Below, piece by piece: positions 1 to 8,113 of a stretch of 64,000 nt of DNA. The notes beneath the pieces were generated by a model. That model did no database searches. It was not told the origin of the DNA and saw only the letters and a list, made by a program, of their open reading frames with translations. Every line of letters begins with the position of its first letter. Position 1 is the first letter of the stretch. Source of the stretch: Sinorhizobium sp. B11. GTDB taxonomy: Bacteria; Pseudomonadota; Alphaproteobacteria; Rhizobiales; Rhizobiaceae. The position numbers were made by a program, and so were the translations under genes. The DNA lies in NCBI GenBank assembly GCA_039725955.1, contig CP091033.1, positions 930,001 to 994,000 on the forward strand. Reading direction: 5' to 3'.

Positions 1-280
1 ACGCGGCGGAACAGATTCACACGGCTCTGGTAGAACGTTTAAACTTCCCTCCATCTGAAGCCTGGATGGTTAACAAGGCCTTATCCGGCTGCGTGCATTT
101 TGTCGCAGCGCTGCGCTGCCCCGCACCAAAAGACGCTGCGGGATTTAAAACGATTTTAAAATAGCGACTTCAAAAGCTAATCGATTTTAATTTTACAGTT
201 AAAATTTTCTTGTTGCAGCGCAAAAGAAATCAGGCCTAACTTCTCTTCCGAAGGTCAATTTGCTCCCAGGAGGAACGCAT

Positions 281-454
281 ATGACTGTGACATTTCCGCT
301 GACTGAAAAGCGCAACGCCGATGAGCTGCTCAAACACCTGATCCAGCACAACCTCTCCTATCCGGGAAATTGTGCCGTTTCGGTCAAGACTCACGTCGCC
401 CTGGTTACTTCCTCCCATACGTTCGCACTCAGCACCGCCCGAACGGCTTGGTAA
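281..454 (+). CDS. Small hypothetical protein (57 aa)
   Basis: The ATG is placed by a near-perfect Shine-Dalgarno AGGAGG at 268-273 with a 7-base spacer, stronger than for most genes here, and AT-rich DNA at about 150-235 could hold its promoter. The product starts MTVTFPLTEKRNADELLKHL, with an amphipathic first half. The second half, after about residue 40, is low in complexity and ends abruptly at a TAA, so the ORF may be a truncated or frameshifted remnant of a longer gene. I do not recognise a family and see no signal peptide or membrane segment. Translation is likely; function is unknown. Confidence 0.42.
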   Translation: MTVTFPLTEKRNADELLKHLIQHNLSYPGNCAVSVKTHVALVTSSHTFALSTARTAW

Positions 455-765
455 TTATCGACAACCGGACTTCCGTTAAATTCAGGCGTCGATCAGCCTT
501 TGGGCGTCGACCACCGAGATGTCGATGTTCTGCACGCTGTATGTGCGGAAGCGATCCGTGTCTTTCCGACCGTTACCCGCCCTTGGTCCTGTTATGCAGA
601 TGGCTATAGGGACACCTCTATCGAGTAACGATTGGAACGATTTATAGCCTGAACACAAGCAACTCAGCCTCAAGCAACAGGGGATGAGAAGAGTTTTGTG
701 TTGTCGCAAATGAAAAATCTGTTTTACTGGCACCGCGCTTCTTGGCTTTGAGGGGGATACGGCCG
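455..765. other. Stretch without a convincing gene
   Basis: About 310 bases between the small ORF and the L,D-transpeptidase. Frames on both strands are open in part but lack ribosome-binding sites and recognisable protein features. The promoter of the downstream envelope genes probably lies here, but no clear -35/-10 pair stands out. Confidence 0.4.
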
Positions 766-1437
766 ATGGTGTGGACACGCAGGGATATCTTGCTTGGCGG
801 ATTGACATTACTTGGCACCGCCGCCGTACAGAAGCCGGCCTTTGCCCAGGCGGCTTCCTATTTTGCTGGAACTGCCGTCGATAATGGCGTGACGTTCCGA
901 GCGACCAACTTCGCCAAGATCGACAAGCAATGGCATCGCCAGGTTGTCAGATATTTCAGTAGCGAGCCGATCGGCACGGTCGTTGTCGATACGCGCCACC
1001 ATTTTCTCTACTTGATCATGGAGAACAAGACAGCCATCCGCTACGGCGTCGGCGTCGGCCGAGAGGGCTTCAAATGGTTTGGCCGCGCTACTATCGACAG
1101 CAAATCGCTCTGGCCACGCTGGACACCGCCACCTGAGATGCGCAAGCGCCATCCTGAATTGCCCGAATTCGTAGCCGGGGGCTCGCCGAAGAACCCGCTC
1201 GGCCCCCGGGCCATGTACCTGCATCGTGACGGTGTCGATACCGGCTATCGCTTCCACGGCACGCTTGAGCCCTGGAGCATCGGCAAGGATGCCTCTAGCG
1301 GCTGCATCCGCATGTTCAACGAAGACGCCATCGATCTTTACCAGCGTTGTCCGATCGGCACCGCCGTGCAGGTCCTCCCGCATATTGCCGACCAGGCGCC
1401 ACCCGCCGAAGTCAGCCAGGCAACTCCGGCCGAATGA
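766..1437 (+). CDS. L,D-transpeptidase (YkuD domain), exported
   Basis: Predicted periplasmic L,D-transpeptidase of 223 aa, an enzyme class that forms 3-3 peptidoglycan crosslinks or anchors proteins to the wall. The YkuD core has the His of YRFHGT near residue 164 and the catalytic Cys of SSGCIRM near residue 180. The N-terminus (WTRRDILLGGLTLLG, then an AFAQA cleavage site) looks like a Tat-type or Sec signal peptide with a twin Arg. ATG 766 is preferred over the in-frame TTG at 742 because AGGGGG at 751-756 sits 9 bases upstream. The gene is followed after 13 bases by a Pal-like lipoprotein, so the two probably form an envelope operon. Rhizobial genomes carry many YkuD paralogues, so the exact role cannot be assigned. 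Confidence 0.9.
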   Translation: MVWTRRDILLGGLTLLGTAAVQKPAFAQAASYFAGTAVDNGVTFRATNFAKIDKQWHRQVVRYFSSEPIGTVVVDTRHHFLYLIMENKTAIRYGVGVGREGFKWFGRATIDSKSLWPRWTPPPEMRKRHPELPEFVAGGSPKNPLGPRAMYLHRDGVDTGYRFHGTLEPWSIGKDASSGCIRMFNEDAIDLYQRCPIGTAVQVLPHIADQAPPAEVSQATPAE

Positions 1438-1450
1438 GGAAATTACCTTG

Positions 1451-1978
1451 ATGTCTGGATATACGAAGCGTCTCGCCGCCGCGGCCTTGCTTTTGGCACT
1501 CGCAGCCTGCAGCACCACAGATATCGCCTCCGTGGAAGAACCTCCGGCGGCGCCGTTGACCGGTCAGACTAACGATCCTGCGCCCGGTTTTGAGAACGTC
1601 AAAGCCGGCAGCGAAGAGGATTTCATCCTCAATGTCGGGCGGCGGGTCTACTTCACGCAAGATTCCGCCAAGCTCGATACCGTCGCCATGACTACGCTCG
1701 ACAACCAGGCTGCCTGGCTGAGCCGGAATCCCAGCTGGCAGATCAAGCTGCAGGGATTTGCCGACGATTCCGGTTCGGAGGCGAAAATGAAGACCTTGTC
1801 GCAGCAGCGCGCCGATGCCGTCATGACCTATCTCGTTTCCAAGGGCGTCGACGCCGGACGCATGTGGGCCAAGGGTTACGGCGCAGATCGCGAGGTCCGC
1901 GACTGCACGGAACGTTCCTGCAAGGTGCAGAACCGGCGCGTCGTCGCCAACCTGCGTACCGAGCGCGACGCGACCTGA
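1451..1978 (+). CDS. OmpA/Pal-family peptidoglycan-associated lipoprotein
   Basis: Lipoprotein of 175 aa. The signal peptide ends in the lipobox LALAAC, so Cys near residue 19 should be lipidated. Residues about 65-170 form an OmpA C-terminal domain: YFTQDSAKLD, the DNQAAWL helix, LQGFADDSGS, SQQRADAVMTYLVSKGV and NRRVVANL. This fold binds meso-diaminopimelate in peptidoglycan. Canonical Pal is encoded next to tolB, and no tol genes are seen, so this is a paralogue rather than the Tol-Pal component. It starts at ATG 1451 with GAGGAA upstream and follows the L,D-transpeptidase by 13 bases. Outer-membrane anchoring to the wall is the likely job. Confidence 0.87.
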   Translation: MSGYTKRLAAAALLLALAACSTTDIASVEEPPAAPLTGQTNDPAPGFENVKAGSEEDFILNVGRRVYFTQDSAKLDTVAMTTLDNQAAWLSRNPSWQIKLQGFADDSGSEAKMKTLSQQRADAVMTYLVSKGVDAGRMWAKGYGADREVRDCTERSCKVQNRRVVANLRTERDAT

Positions 1979-2243
1979 TTGCAATTCGTTCAGGACACCC
2001 GCGAGGAAGTCACGCCTCCAACCAATTTTCGCGAGCCGGCAACTTATGTCCCGGCTCGATTTGGGTTGAAGCAACCTACCCTATCTCATCAATAGTGATG
2101 AAGCTAAACATCCGGCCTTCATCTTCCTCAAGCCTTCCCCAGGCTGCAAACTGGTGCTGCGGCCTCGGACCTGGTGTCCGGCGTGCGCGCAGCGTCTAAG
2201 GCATTGAACCTGTATCCGCTTAAGGATGCTTTGCAGGCTGGAC

Positions 2244-3560
2244 ATGTATATGAAGCTCTCGTACCGCGTTCCTCGCATGTTCTTTCGTGCGACGTTTGCC
2301 GTTAGCGCACTCGTCCTCCTCACCGGCGTGGCGTCGTCCGCTCTCGCCGACAGCGCGCCCTTTGCTCCGCAAACAAAAATCCGCCTGACGGTCGTCCAAT
2401 GGATGCCATCCAAAGGCGCGTTTGAGCGATGGGATGCGATCGGCGGCGAATATACAATTTCGAATGAGGGCGCAGTCTCCCTGCCTTTTCTGGGTTCGCT
2501 GTCCGTCGGAAATCTCGACAACGCCGGACTGACAAGGGAAATCGCCAAGCGCCTGCAGGATAAAATGGGTTTGGCCCAGACACCTGCAGTCACGATCGAC
2601 GTTCTCGACTATCCGTCCGTTTACGTCGTGGGAGACGTAACGACCCCGGGGGAATACAAGTTCCGGTCTGGTCTCAGCGTCCTGCAATCCCTGGCCATGA
2701 GCGGCGGCCCGCTGCGGCCGGCGGCACGGCAAAGATCGCAGACGATCACGCTTGCCGGCGACCTGCGGGAAATCGATCATTCACTGCTGCGCAGCTCCGC
2801 AAAGCTCGCGCGGCTGCAAGCGGAGATGGCTGGAGCAAAGGAGATAACCTTCGATCAGCCGCCGGTCACCGACCAGCAATATGCCGCCAGTATCCATGAC
2901 GAAGAGCGGGTCATATTTCAGGCTCGCGCAAGTGCACTGGAAAGGCAGTCGACGGCACTCGTCGAATTGCGCGATCTCCTGAAGGCGGAAATCGATACGC
3001 TGGAGGAAAAGCTGAAGGGTTCGGATGACAATATCCAGTCAGTCGAGGAACAGCTGACCAGCGTCAAGACGCTGGTCGAGAAAGGCCTCACCATCACCGC
3101 CCGCCAGATGGACCTGGAACGGTTGCTCACCACCTACCGGTCAGACAAGCTGGATCTTGTCACAGCGATTATGCGGGGGCGTCAGGCGATCAACGAGACG
3201 ACGCGCAATCTCGAGGGTCTTTCCGACACGCGCCGGAGTGAAGTCGCTTCCGAAGTACAGTTGGAGAAGGCCAATCTCGATCAGCTGAAACTCAAGCGCG
3301 ACACGACGCAGCAACTGCTCCTCGAAGAACTCGCCAGCAGCGGCAACATGAATGAGCGCGGCGAAGAACTTCCGCTGACCTTCACCGTGAGCCGTCGCGA
3401 CAACGGACAGGTCGAAGAATTCCAGGCATCCGAAACGACCGAACTGGCACCGGGTGACGTGGTCAAGGTAACCCAGGCACGTATGGCAGAAGCGGCATCC
3501 GAAGACGCCGCTGGCCTGCCTGTCCAGACAGAGGCGCATATCAGCCAGGTAAGCCGGTGA
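2244..3560 (+). CDS. Polysaccharide export outer-membrane/periplasmic protein, ExoF-like (OPX)
   Basis: About 438 aa, close to Sinorhizobium ExoF in length and layout. After a signal peptide (FAVSALVLLTGVASSALA) comes the Poly_export domain (GGEYTISNEGAVSLPFLGSL) and an SLBB-like segment (PSVYVVGDVTTPGEYKF, then GLSVLQSLAMSGG). A long alpha-helical coiled-coil region, residues about 190-390, resembles the periplasmic part of ExoF-type proteins. OPX proteins form the exit channel that works with PCP/BY-kinase partners, and two such partners are encoded at 23-33 kb. The start is uncertain: ATG 2226, 2244 and 2250 are all in frame and none has a strong ribosome-binding site. The gene is the first of a plus-strand pair with the flippase 82 bases downstream. 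Confidence 0.85.
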   Translation: MYMKLSYRVPRMFFRATFAVSALVLLTGVASSALADSAPFAPQTKIRLTVVQWMPSKGAFERWDAIGGEYTISNEGAVSLPFLGSLSVGNLDNAGLTREIAKRLQDKMGLAQTPAVTIDVLDYPSVYVVGDVTTPGEYKFRSGLSVLQSLAMSGGPLRPAARQRSQTITLAGDLREIDHSLLRSSAKLARLQAEMAGAKEITFDQPPVTDQQYAASIHDEERVIFQARASALERQSTALVELRDLLKAEIDTLEEKLKGSDDNIQSVEEQLTSVKTLVEKGLTITARQMDLERLLTTYRSDKLDLVTAIMRGRQAINETTRNLEGLSDTRRSEVASEVQLEKANLDQLKLKRDTTQQLLLEELASSGNMNERGEELPLTFTVSRRDNGQVEEFQASETTELAPGDVVKVTQARMAEAASEDAAGLPVQTEAHISQVSR

Positions 3561-3642
3561 TGCGCGAGAAGCATGTGCCGCAGCCAAGCTGTCTTCTGCG
3601 GAAGGTTGAGCGCCATCACGAGATACAGGCCAGGGGCGTCCG

Positions 3643-5151
3643 ATGACTTTGCGCATGACCCCGAGCAGCAGCCAAACCTACACCCAGATTCTGAAGTCGA
3701 CCATGCTGATGGGCGGTTCCTCGCTCGTCAACGTCGCCCTCAGCATTATCAGAAACAAAGCCATGGCTGTTCTTCTCGGCCCGGAAGGCGTGGGGCTCAT
3801 GGGCCTTTACGGGTCGATCCTCGATATCGCGCAGGCGGTCGCCGGGCTCGGCGTCGGCAGCAGCGGCGTGCGCCAGATTGCCGAAGCTGCGGGCACTGAT
3901 GACGCTGAAAGGATCGCACGATCCGCGACAGTACTTAGACGCATATCGCTTGTGCTCGGATTGCTTGGCGCGCTCCTTCTCGCCGCGCTGGCATTCCCGG
4001 TCTCGAATTTCACCTTCGGCGACTACCAGCATGCAGGCGGCATTGCGTTGCTGTCTCTGGCAATCTTCTTTCGACTGGTCTCCGCAGGGCAGACTGCCTT
4101 GATCCAAGGCCTACGAGGCATTGCCGATCTAGCACGCATCAACGTGTATGCCGGGCTTCTAGGCACGGCGATCAGCATTCCGCTGATCTATCTGTTCGGC
4201 TTACAGGCGATCGCACCGTCTCTTGTGGTAATCGCGGCCGCCTCAATCCTGCCGACCTGGTGGTACAGCCGGCGGATTTATTCACACCCCACGCCCATGC
4301 CTGTACGCCAGTTCGGCGGCGAAGTGTCGGCGCTGCTCAGGCTCGGCTTCGTCTTCATGGCAAGCGGGCTTCTGACCTTTGGCGCAGCCTATGCCATCCG
4401 CCTCATCGTGCTGAAGGAAGGCGGCGTCATGGCGGCGGGATTGTATCAGGCGGCCTGGGGCCTTGGTGGTCTTTACGCCGGCTTCATCCTGCAGGCGATG
4501 GGAACGGACTTCTATCCGCGCCTGACAGCGGCGGCGGACAACAATGCCGAATGCAATCGCCTGGTCAACGAGCAGGCGGAAATCAGCATGCTGCTGGCCG
4601 GTCCCGGTCTGCTCGCCACACTGACCCTGGCGCCGCTCATGATGAGCTTGTTCTATTCCGCGGAATTTCACGGGGCCGTGGATCTCTTGCGCTGGATCTG
4701 CCTCGGCATGATGCTGCGGATCATCTCGTGGCCAATGGGTTTCATTGTCGTCGCGAAGCGTACCCAGGCGATTTTCTTCTGGACTGAGGTAGCGGCCGCA
4801 GTCGTGCATGTAGGGCTCGCCTGGCTCTTCGTATCACTGCTCGGCACCCCCGGAGCCGGCATGGCCTTTTTCGGGCTCTATGTGTGGCACAGCATCCTGA
4901 TCTACGTGATCGTGCGGAAGCTTACCGGCTTCCGCTGGTCTCCCGCCAATCGCAGGCACGCTTTGCTTTTCCTGCCTGTCTCGGGGCTGGTTTTCCTGGC
5001 ATTCTCTGTCCTGCCGCTTTGGCCGGCGACCGTGATGGGCTCCGTCGCTGTGGCTCTCACCGGGCTCTATTCTCTGCGCATGCTGGTCGAGCTGCTTCCG
5101 CCAGAATCCGTGCCAGCAATCATTCGGGGATGGATCGCGAAGTCTGCATAA
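3643..5151 (+). CDS. Wzx-type polysaccharide flippase (MATE/MVF superfamily)
   Basis: A 502-aa integral membrane protein with about 12-14 hydrophobic helices spread along the chain. The N-terminal motif (SSLVNVALSIIRNKAMAVLL, then GPEGVGLMGLYGSI) is typical of O-antigen/exopolysaccharide translocases of the WzxE branch. It should flip undecaprenyl-linked repeat units to the periplasmic face, where a Wzy polymerase acts. ATG 3643 is supported by AGGGG seven bases upstream. The stop codon lies inside the left arm of a 27-bp hairpin that separates it from the convergent sugar-nucleotide operon. It is the only flippase gene seen in the locus. Confidence 0.9.
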   Translation: MTLRMTPSSSQTYTQILKSTMLMGGSSLVNVALSIIRNKAMAVLLGPEGVGLMGLYGSILDIAQAVAGLGVGSSGVRQIAEAAGTDDAERIARSATVLRRISLVLGLLGALLLAALAFPVSNFTFGDYQHAGGIALLSLAIFFRLVSAGQTALIQGLRGIADLARINVYAGLLGTAISIPLIYLFGLQAIAPSLVVIAAASILPTWWYSRRIYSHPTPMPVRQFGGEVSALLRLGFVFMASGLLTFGAAYAIRLIVLKEGGVMAAGLYQAAWGLGGLYAGFILQAMGTDFYPRLTAAADNNAECNRLVNEQAEISMLLAGPGLLATLTLAPLMMSLFYSAEFHGAVDLLRWICLGMMLRIISWPMGFIVVAKRTQAIFFWTEVAAAVVHVGLAWLFVSLLGTPGAGMAFFGLYVWHSILIYVIVRKLTGFRWSPANRRHALLFLPVSGLVFLAFSVLPLWPATVMGSVAVALTGLYSLRMLVELLPPESVPAIIRGWIAKSA

Positions 5152-5199
5152 AGAACAATGCGCGCATCAGGCGATGCGCGCATTGTTCTTTATGCAGAC
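5142..5199. terminator. Perfect 27-bp inverted repeat, bidirectional terminator
   Basis: Arms 5142-5168 and 5173-5199 are exactly complementary with a 4-base loop (AGGC). The left arm contains the wzx stop codon. The repeat sits between the convergent wzx (+) and aminotransferase (-) genes, so it can end transcription from both sides. Each arm holds the T-rich stretch TTGTTCTTTA on one strand. The length and perfection are well above those of a normal intrinsic terminator. Confidence 0.85.
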
Positions 5200-5211
5200 A
5201 GCAATAGCCTG

Positions 5212-6426
5212 TCAGGCCAGAGCGACGTCCAAATCGCGTTGTACATGCACCTCGGCGGTCACAGCTTCAGCAAGTGCCCCGCGAAGTGCCTCGACAACAC
5301 GTGCGATGTCGAGTTCCGTCATCTGAGCATAAAGCGGCAGGATGATTGTTTGCTGCTGCGCTGATGCGCTTCTCATCAGGCTTGTGGCGGCACGATGCGA
5401 GTTCCGATCGGAATAGGCCCCCTCAAGATGGATGTTCATGACGCCGCGCCGCGTTGAAATCCCCTGATCGAGGAGGGCTTGCATAATCGCCCGTTGATCC
5501 ACCGTTTCAGGCAATCTCACACAGAAGCTCTGCCAGTTGCTGCGAGCCCAGCGCGGCTCGACAGGCGACAACCCGGGAATAGCGGACAGGCGCTCACGAT
5601 ATTGCTCCGCAAGCAGCCTCCGCTGTGCAATCAGGCCCGGCAGCCGCCGCAACTGCTCGCGCCCGACGGCAGCCTGAAGGTCGGTCATACGGTAGTTGTA
5701 GCCCATTTCGTCATAGTCTTCGAAGATGACCTGTTTCGAGCCGTGACGAACGGCATCAGTGACACTCATGCCGTGCTGACGCCATAGCCGGAATTTTCGG
5801 TCATACTCGGGATTGGCTGTCGTCAACATGCCGCCATCACCCGTCGTGACGACCTTCCGGGGATGGAAGGAAAAGCAGGCAATGTCGCCATGCGCTTTGC
5901 CGATCTTTTCCCATCGCCCGTCCCAGAGGATCTCGCTTCCTGTCGCGCAAGCCGCATCCTCGATAACCGGTATCTGATGACGCTTGCCGATCTCCACGAT
6001 CGAGCGCAGATCGCAAGGCATGCCGAGCTGATGCACGCAGAGAATTGCTTTGGTGCGGGGTGTGATCGCCCCTTCGATCAGGCTGGCATCGATATTGTAG
6101 CCATCCGCTTCGATGTCGACGAAAACAGGCACTCCATCACAGTATCGAACGGCATTCGCGGTGGCGATGAACGAATGGCTGACCGTGATGACTTCATCGC
6201 CGGCATTGACCCCCACCGCCTTCAGGGCGAGATGCAGCGCAGTCGTGCAGTTGGAAACAGCGCAGGCATGCGCGGCGCCGACAAAGGCGGCAAATTCACT
6301 CTCGAAAGCCGCAACTTCCGGCCCCTGCGTCACCCATCCTGACAGTATCACGCGGCGCGCAGCCTCGGCCTCCTCCTCCCCAAGAACGGGCTTGGCGACC
6401 GGAATTGTAGATGGCGACGGGCTCAT
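5212..6426 (-). CDS. DegT/DnrJ/EryC1 PLP-dependent sugar aminotransferase
   Basis: A 404-aa nucleotide-sugar aminotransferase that transfers an amino group to a keto-sugar nucleotide. The PLP-lysine motif FSFHPRKVVTTGDGG places the Schiff-base Lys at about residue 191. Other family landmarks are SNCTTALHLAL and PVIEDAACATGSE. ATG 6426 is chosen over an upstream in-frame codon because AGGAGG lies just upstream and the ATGA overlaps the stop of the preceding epimerase gene. It is the last gene of a six-gene minus operon, and its 3' end abuts the 27-bp terminator. The paired epimerase suggests it aminates a 4-keto or similar intermediate, but the substrate cannot be read from sequence. It is the second DegT enzyme of the operon. 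Confidence 0.88.
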   Translation of the reverse strand: MSPSPSTIPVAKPVLGEEEAEAARRVILSGWVTQGPEVAAFESEFAAFVGAAHACAVSNCTTALHLALKAVGVNAGDEVITVSHSFIATANAVRYCDGVPVFVDIEADGYNIDASLIEGAITPRTKAILCVHQLGMPCDLRSIVEIGKRHQIPVIEDAACATGSEILWDGRWEKIGKAHGDIACFSFHPRKVVTTGDGGMLTTANPEYDRKFRLWRQHGMSVTDAVRHGSKQVIFEDYDEMGYNYRMTDLQAAVGREQLRRLPGLIAQRRLLAEQYRERLSAIPGLSPVEPRWARSNWQSFCVRLPETVDQRAIMQALLDQGISTRRGVMNIHLEGAYSDRNSHRAATSLMRSASAQQQTIILPLYAQMTELDIARVVEALRGALAEAVTAEVHVQRDLDVALA

Positions 6427-7397
6427 GCAGCTTGACCTCCTGCTCCAGCAGTCTTCAGCTGCCACCAGGCGACAAGGTCGCGAAGCCCTTGCTCCATTGA
6501 TATTTCAGCTTTGAAGCCCAGAAGCTTCTCGGCCTTGCTGATGTCTGCAAGACGGCGAGTTACACCGTTGACCGCACGTGCCTCTTTATGCTGCGGTTCG
6601 AGCGAAACTCCCATGATGCTGCTCAGCATCTGTGCGAGTTCCAGAAGGCTTATTTCCCGGCCGCTAGCGACATTGAATACTTCATCCGTAACGTCGCTCT
6701 TCGCAGCCAGCAGGTTTGCCCGGGCGATGTCGCGTGCATCGACGAAGTCCATGGTCTGGCTACCGTCTCCATAGACGAGAGGCGGCATTCCGGCCGCCAG
6801 GCGCTCCATCCAGCGGATCAGCACCTCTGTATAGGCACCATAAACGTCCATTCGTGGCCCGTAGACGTTAAAATAACGCAGCGCCACGTAGCGCAGGCCA
6901 TACATCTCCGCGAAGCTGCGAAGCAGCCCCTCGTTGAACGTCTTGGCCGCACCGTAGATCGTCCGGTTGTTATAGGGATGGTGCGCTTCAGTGGTCGGAA
7001 AGCTCTCGGCCAAACCAAGCACCGAGGCCGAGGAGGCAGCGACGACCTTCGACACGCCTGCCTTGACGGCGGCCTCTAGGACATTGAACGTGCCTTCGGC
7101 CAGAACATCGAAGGCGAGCCGGGGATCTTCCGCGCATTGCGTGATGCGGATGGCCGCCTGATGAAAAACGATGTCGACGCCCTCGAAGGTTTTTGCGAGC
7201 AGCGCTCTGTCGCGGATATCTCCCTCGATGATGTTAATGGCCCCGCCGGCTATCGCCGTGCTGAGATTGTCCCGACGTCCGCGCACGAAGTTGTCGAGAA
7301 TGATGATCTCACGCGGTTTTTCCAATGCGACGAGATCGGCAATATGCGACCCGATCAGGCCCGCTCCACCGGTAATGAGCACCCGTTGATTTCTCAC
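6423..7397 (-). CDS. NAD-dependent epimerase/dehydratase (extended SDR)
   Basis: A 324-aa extended short-chain dehydrogenase. The Rossmann motif is VLITGGAGLIGSHIA at the N-terminus, the catalytic pair is YGAAK, and ALRYFNVYGPRMDVYG is a typical substrate-binding segment. It resembles UDP-glucose or UDP-GlcNAc 4-epimerases. The start is GTG 7397, supported by GGAGGA upstream and a GTGA overlap with the preceding acyltransferase stop. A longer in-frame reading has an Arg-rich, non-SDR N-terminus and was discarded. The gene lies between an acyltransferase and an aminotransferase in a tightly coupled sugar-nucleotide operon. The exact sugar is unknown. Confidence 0.87.
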   Translation of the reverse strand: MRNQRVLITGGAGLIGSHIADLVALEKPREIIILDNFVRGRRDNLSTAIAGGAINIIEGDIRDRALLAKTFEGVDIVFHQAAIRITQCAEDPRLAFDVLAEGTFNVLEAAVKAGVSKVVAASSASVLGLAESFPTTEAHHPYNNRTIYGAAKTFNEGLLRSFAEMYGLRYVALRYFNVYGPRMDVYGAYTEVLIRWMERLAAGMPPLVYGDGSQTMDFVDARDIARANLLAAKSDVTDEVFNVASGREISLLELAQMLSSIMGVSLEPQHKEARAVNGVTRRLADISKAEKLLGFKAEISMEQGLRDLVAWWQLKTAGAGGQAA

Positions 7398-8113
7398 GAT
7401 TTTCCTCCACGCGATATATCCAGCACAGGATCGGCTTCCGTGCGCCAGCGTATGAACTTCGCCGGCACCCCGGCGACGACTGAGAATGGCTCGACATCGG
7501 AGACGACGACTGCACCTGCTCCGACGATCGCCCCCTTCCCGATTGTCACGCCGGGAAGAATGGTCGCGTTCGTTCCGATATCGGCCCATGCGCCGATGCG
7601 GACCGGTTTGATTTCGAGATCCGTACGGATGATCGGCACATCAACCGGGAGTGCCGTGTGGGCCGAGCCAAGCACCTTGGCACCCGGGCCCCAGCCGACA
7701 CAATCTTCGATCACCAGGTCGCGCGCGTCGAAATAGGCCATCGGACCGATCCACACATTGTCGCCGATCACGCACGTGCCGTCGAAGCGCCCCTGGATAT
7801 AGGCCTGGGCGCCGATGAAGACGCCATTGCCGATTTCGAACGTTTCTGGATGTTTGAAACCGGCCCCGCCCGCAACCTGCAACCCTGTGCCGCAGCTGCG
7901 CGCAATGGCTTGCCAGATGGCCTTCCGCATCAGGGTATCGACGACACCATCGCCGCTCGCGAAGCGACCATAGAGCTCGATCAGACCGGCGCGCCCGTAT
8001 GATTGCCTGAGCTCTTCGGCCAACCCGGCGTGATGGGCAGGATCCGCCGGCCTTTCATGCCGGCCATGGACCGCCTGCACGACCCTGGCCTCGCCCGCAC
8101 GACTAGCTGACAT
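7394..8113 (-). CDS. Left-handed beta-helix (hexapeptide) acyltransferase
   Basis: 239 aa. The C-terminal 140 residues are hexapeptide repeats (IGDNVWIGPMAYFDARD, then VRIGAWADIGTNATILPGVT and IGKGAIVGAGAVVVSDV) ending in the usual VVAGVPAKFIRWR of LbH acetyltransferases. The N-terminal 80 residues are helical and unlike small WbbJ-type enzymes, so a separate substrate-binding segment is possible. ATG 8113 has GGAG eight bases upstream and overlaps the end of the preceding aminotransferase by 11 bases. The likely role is O- or N-acetylation of a glycosyl residue or sugar nucleotide in the EPS pathway. It differs from the small acetyltransferase that starts the operon. Confidence 0.82.
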   Translation of the reverse strand: MSASRAGEARVVQAVHGRHERPADPAHHAGLAEELRQSYGRAGLIELYGRFASGDGVVDTLMRKAIWQAIARSCGTGLQVAGGAGFKHPETFEIGNGVFIGAQAYIQGRFDGTCVIGDNVWIGPMAYFDARDLVIEDCVGWGPGAKVLGSAHTALPVDVPIIRTDLEIKPVRIGAWADIGTNATILPGVTIGKGAIVGAGAVVVSDVEPFSVVAGVPAKFIRWRTEADPVLDISRGGKS

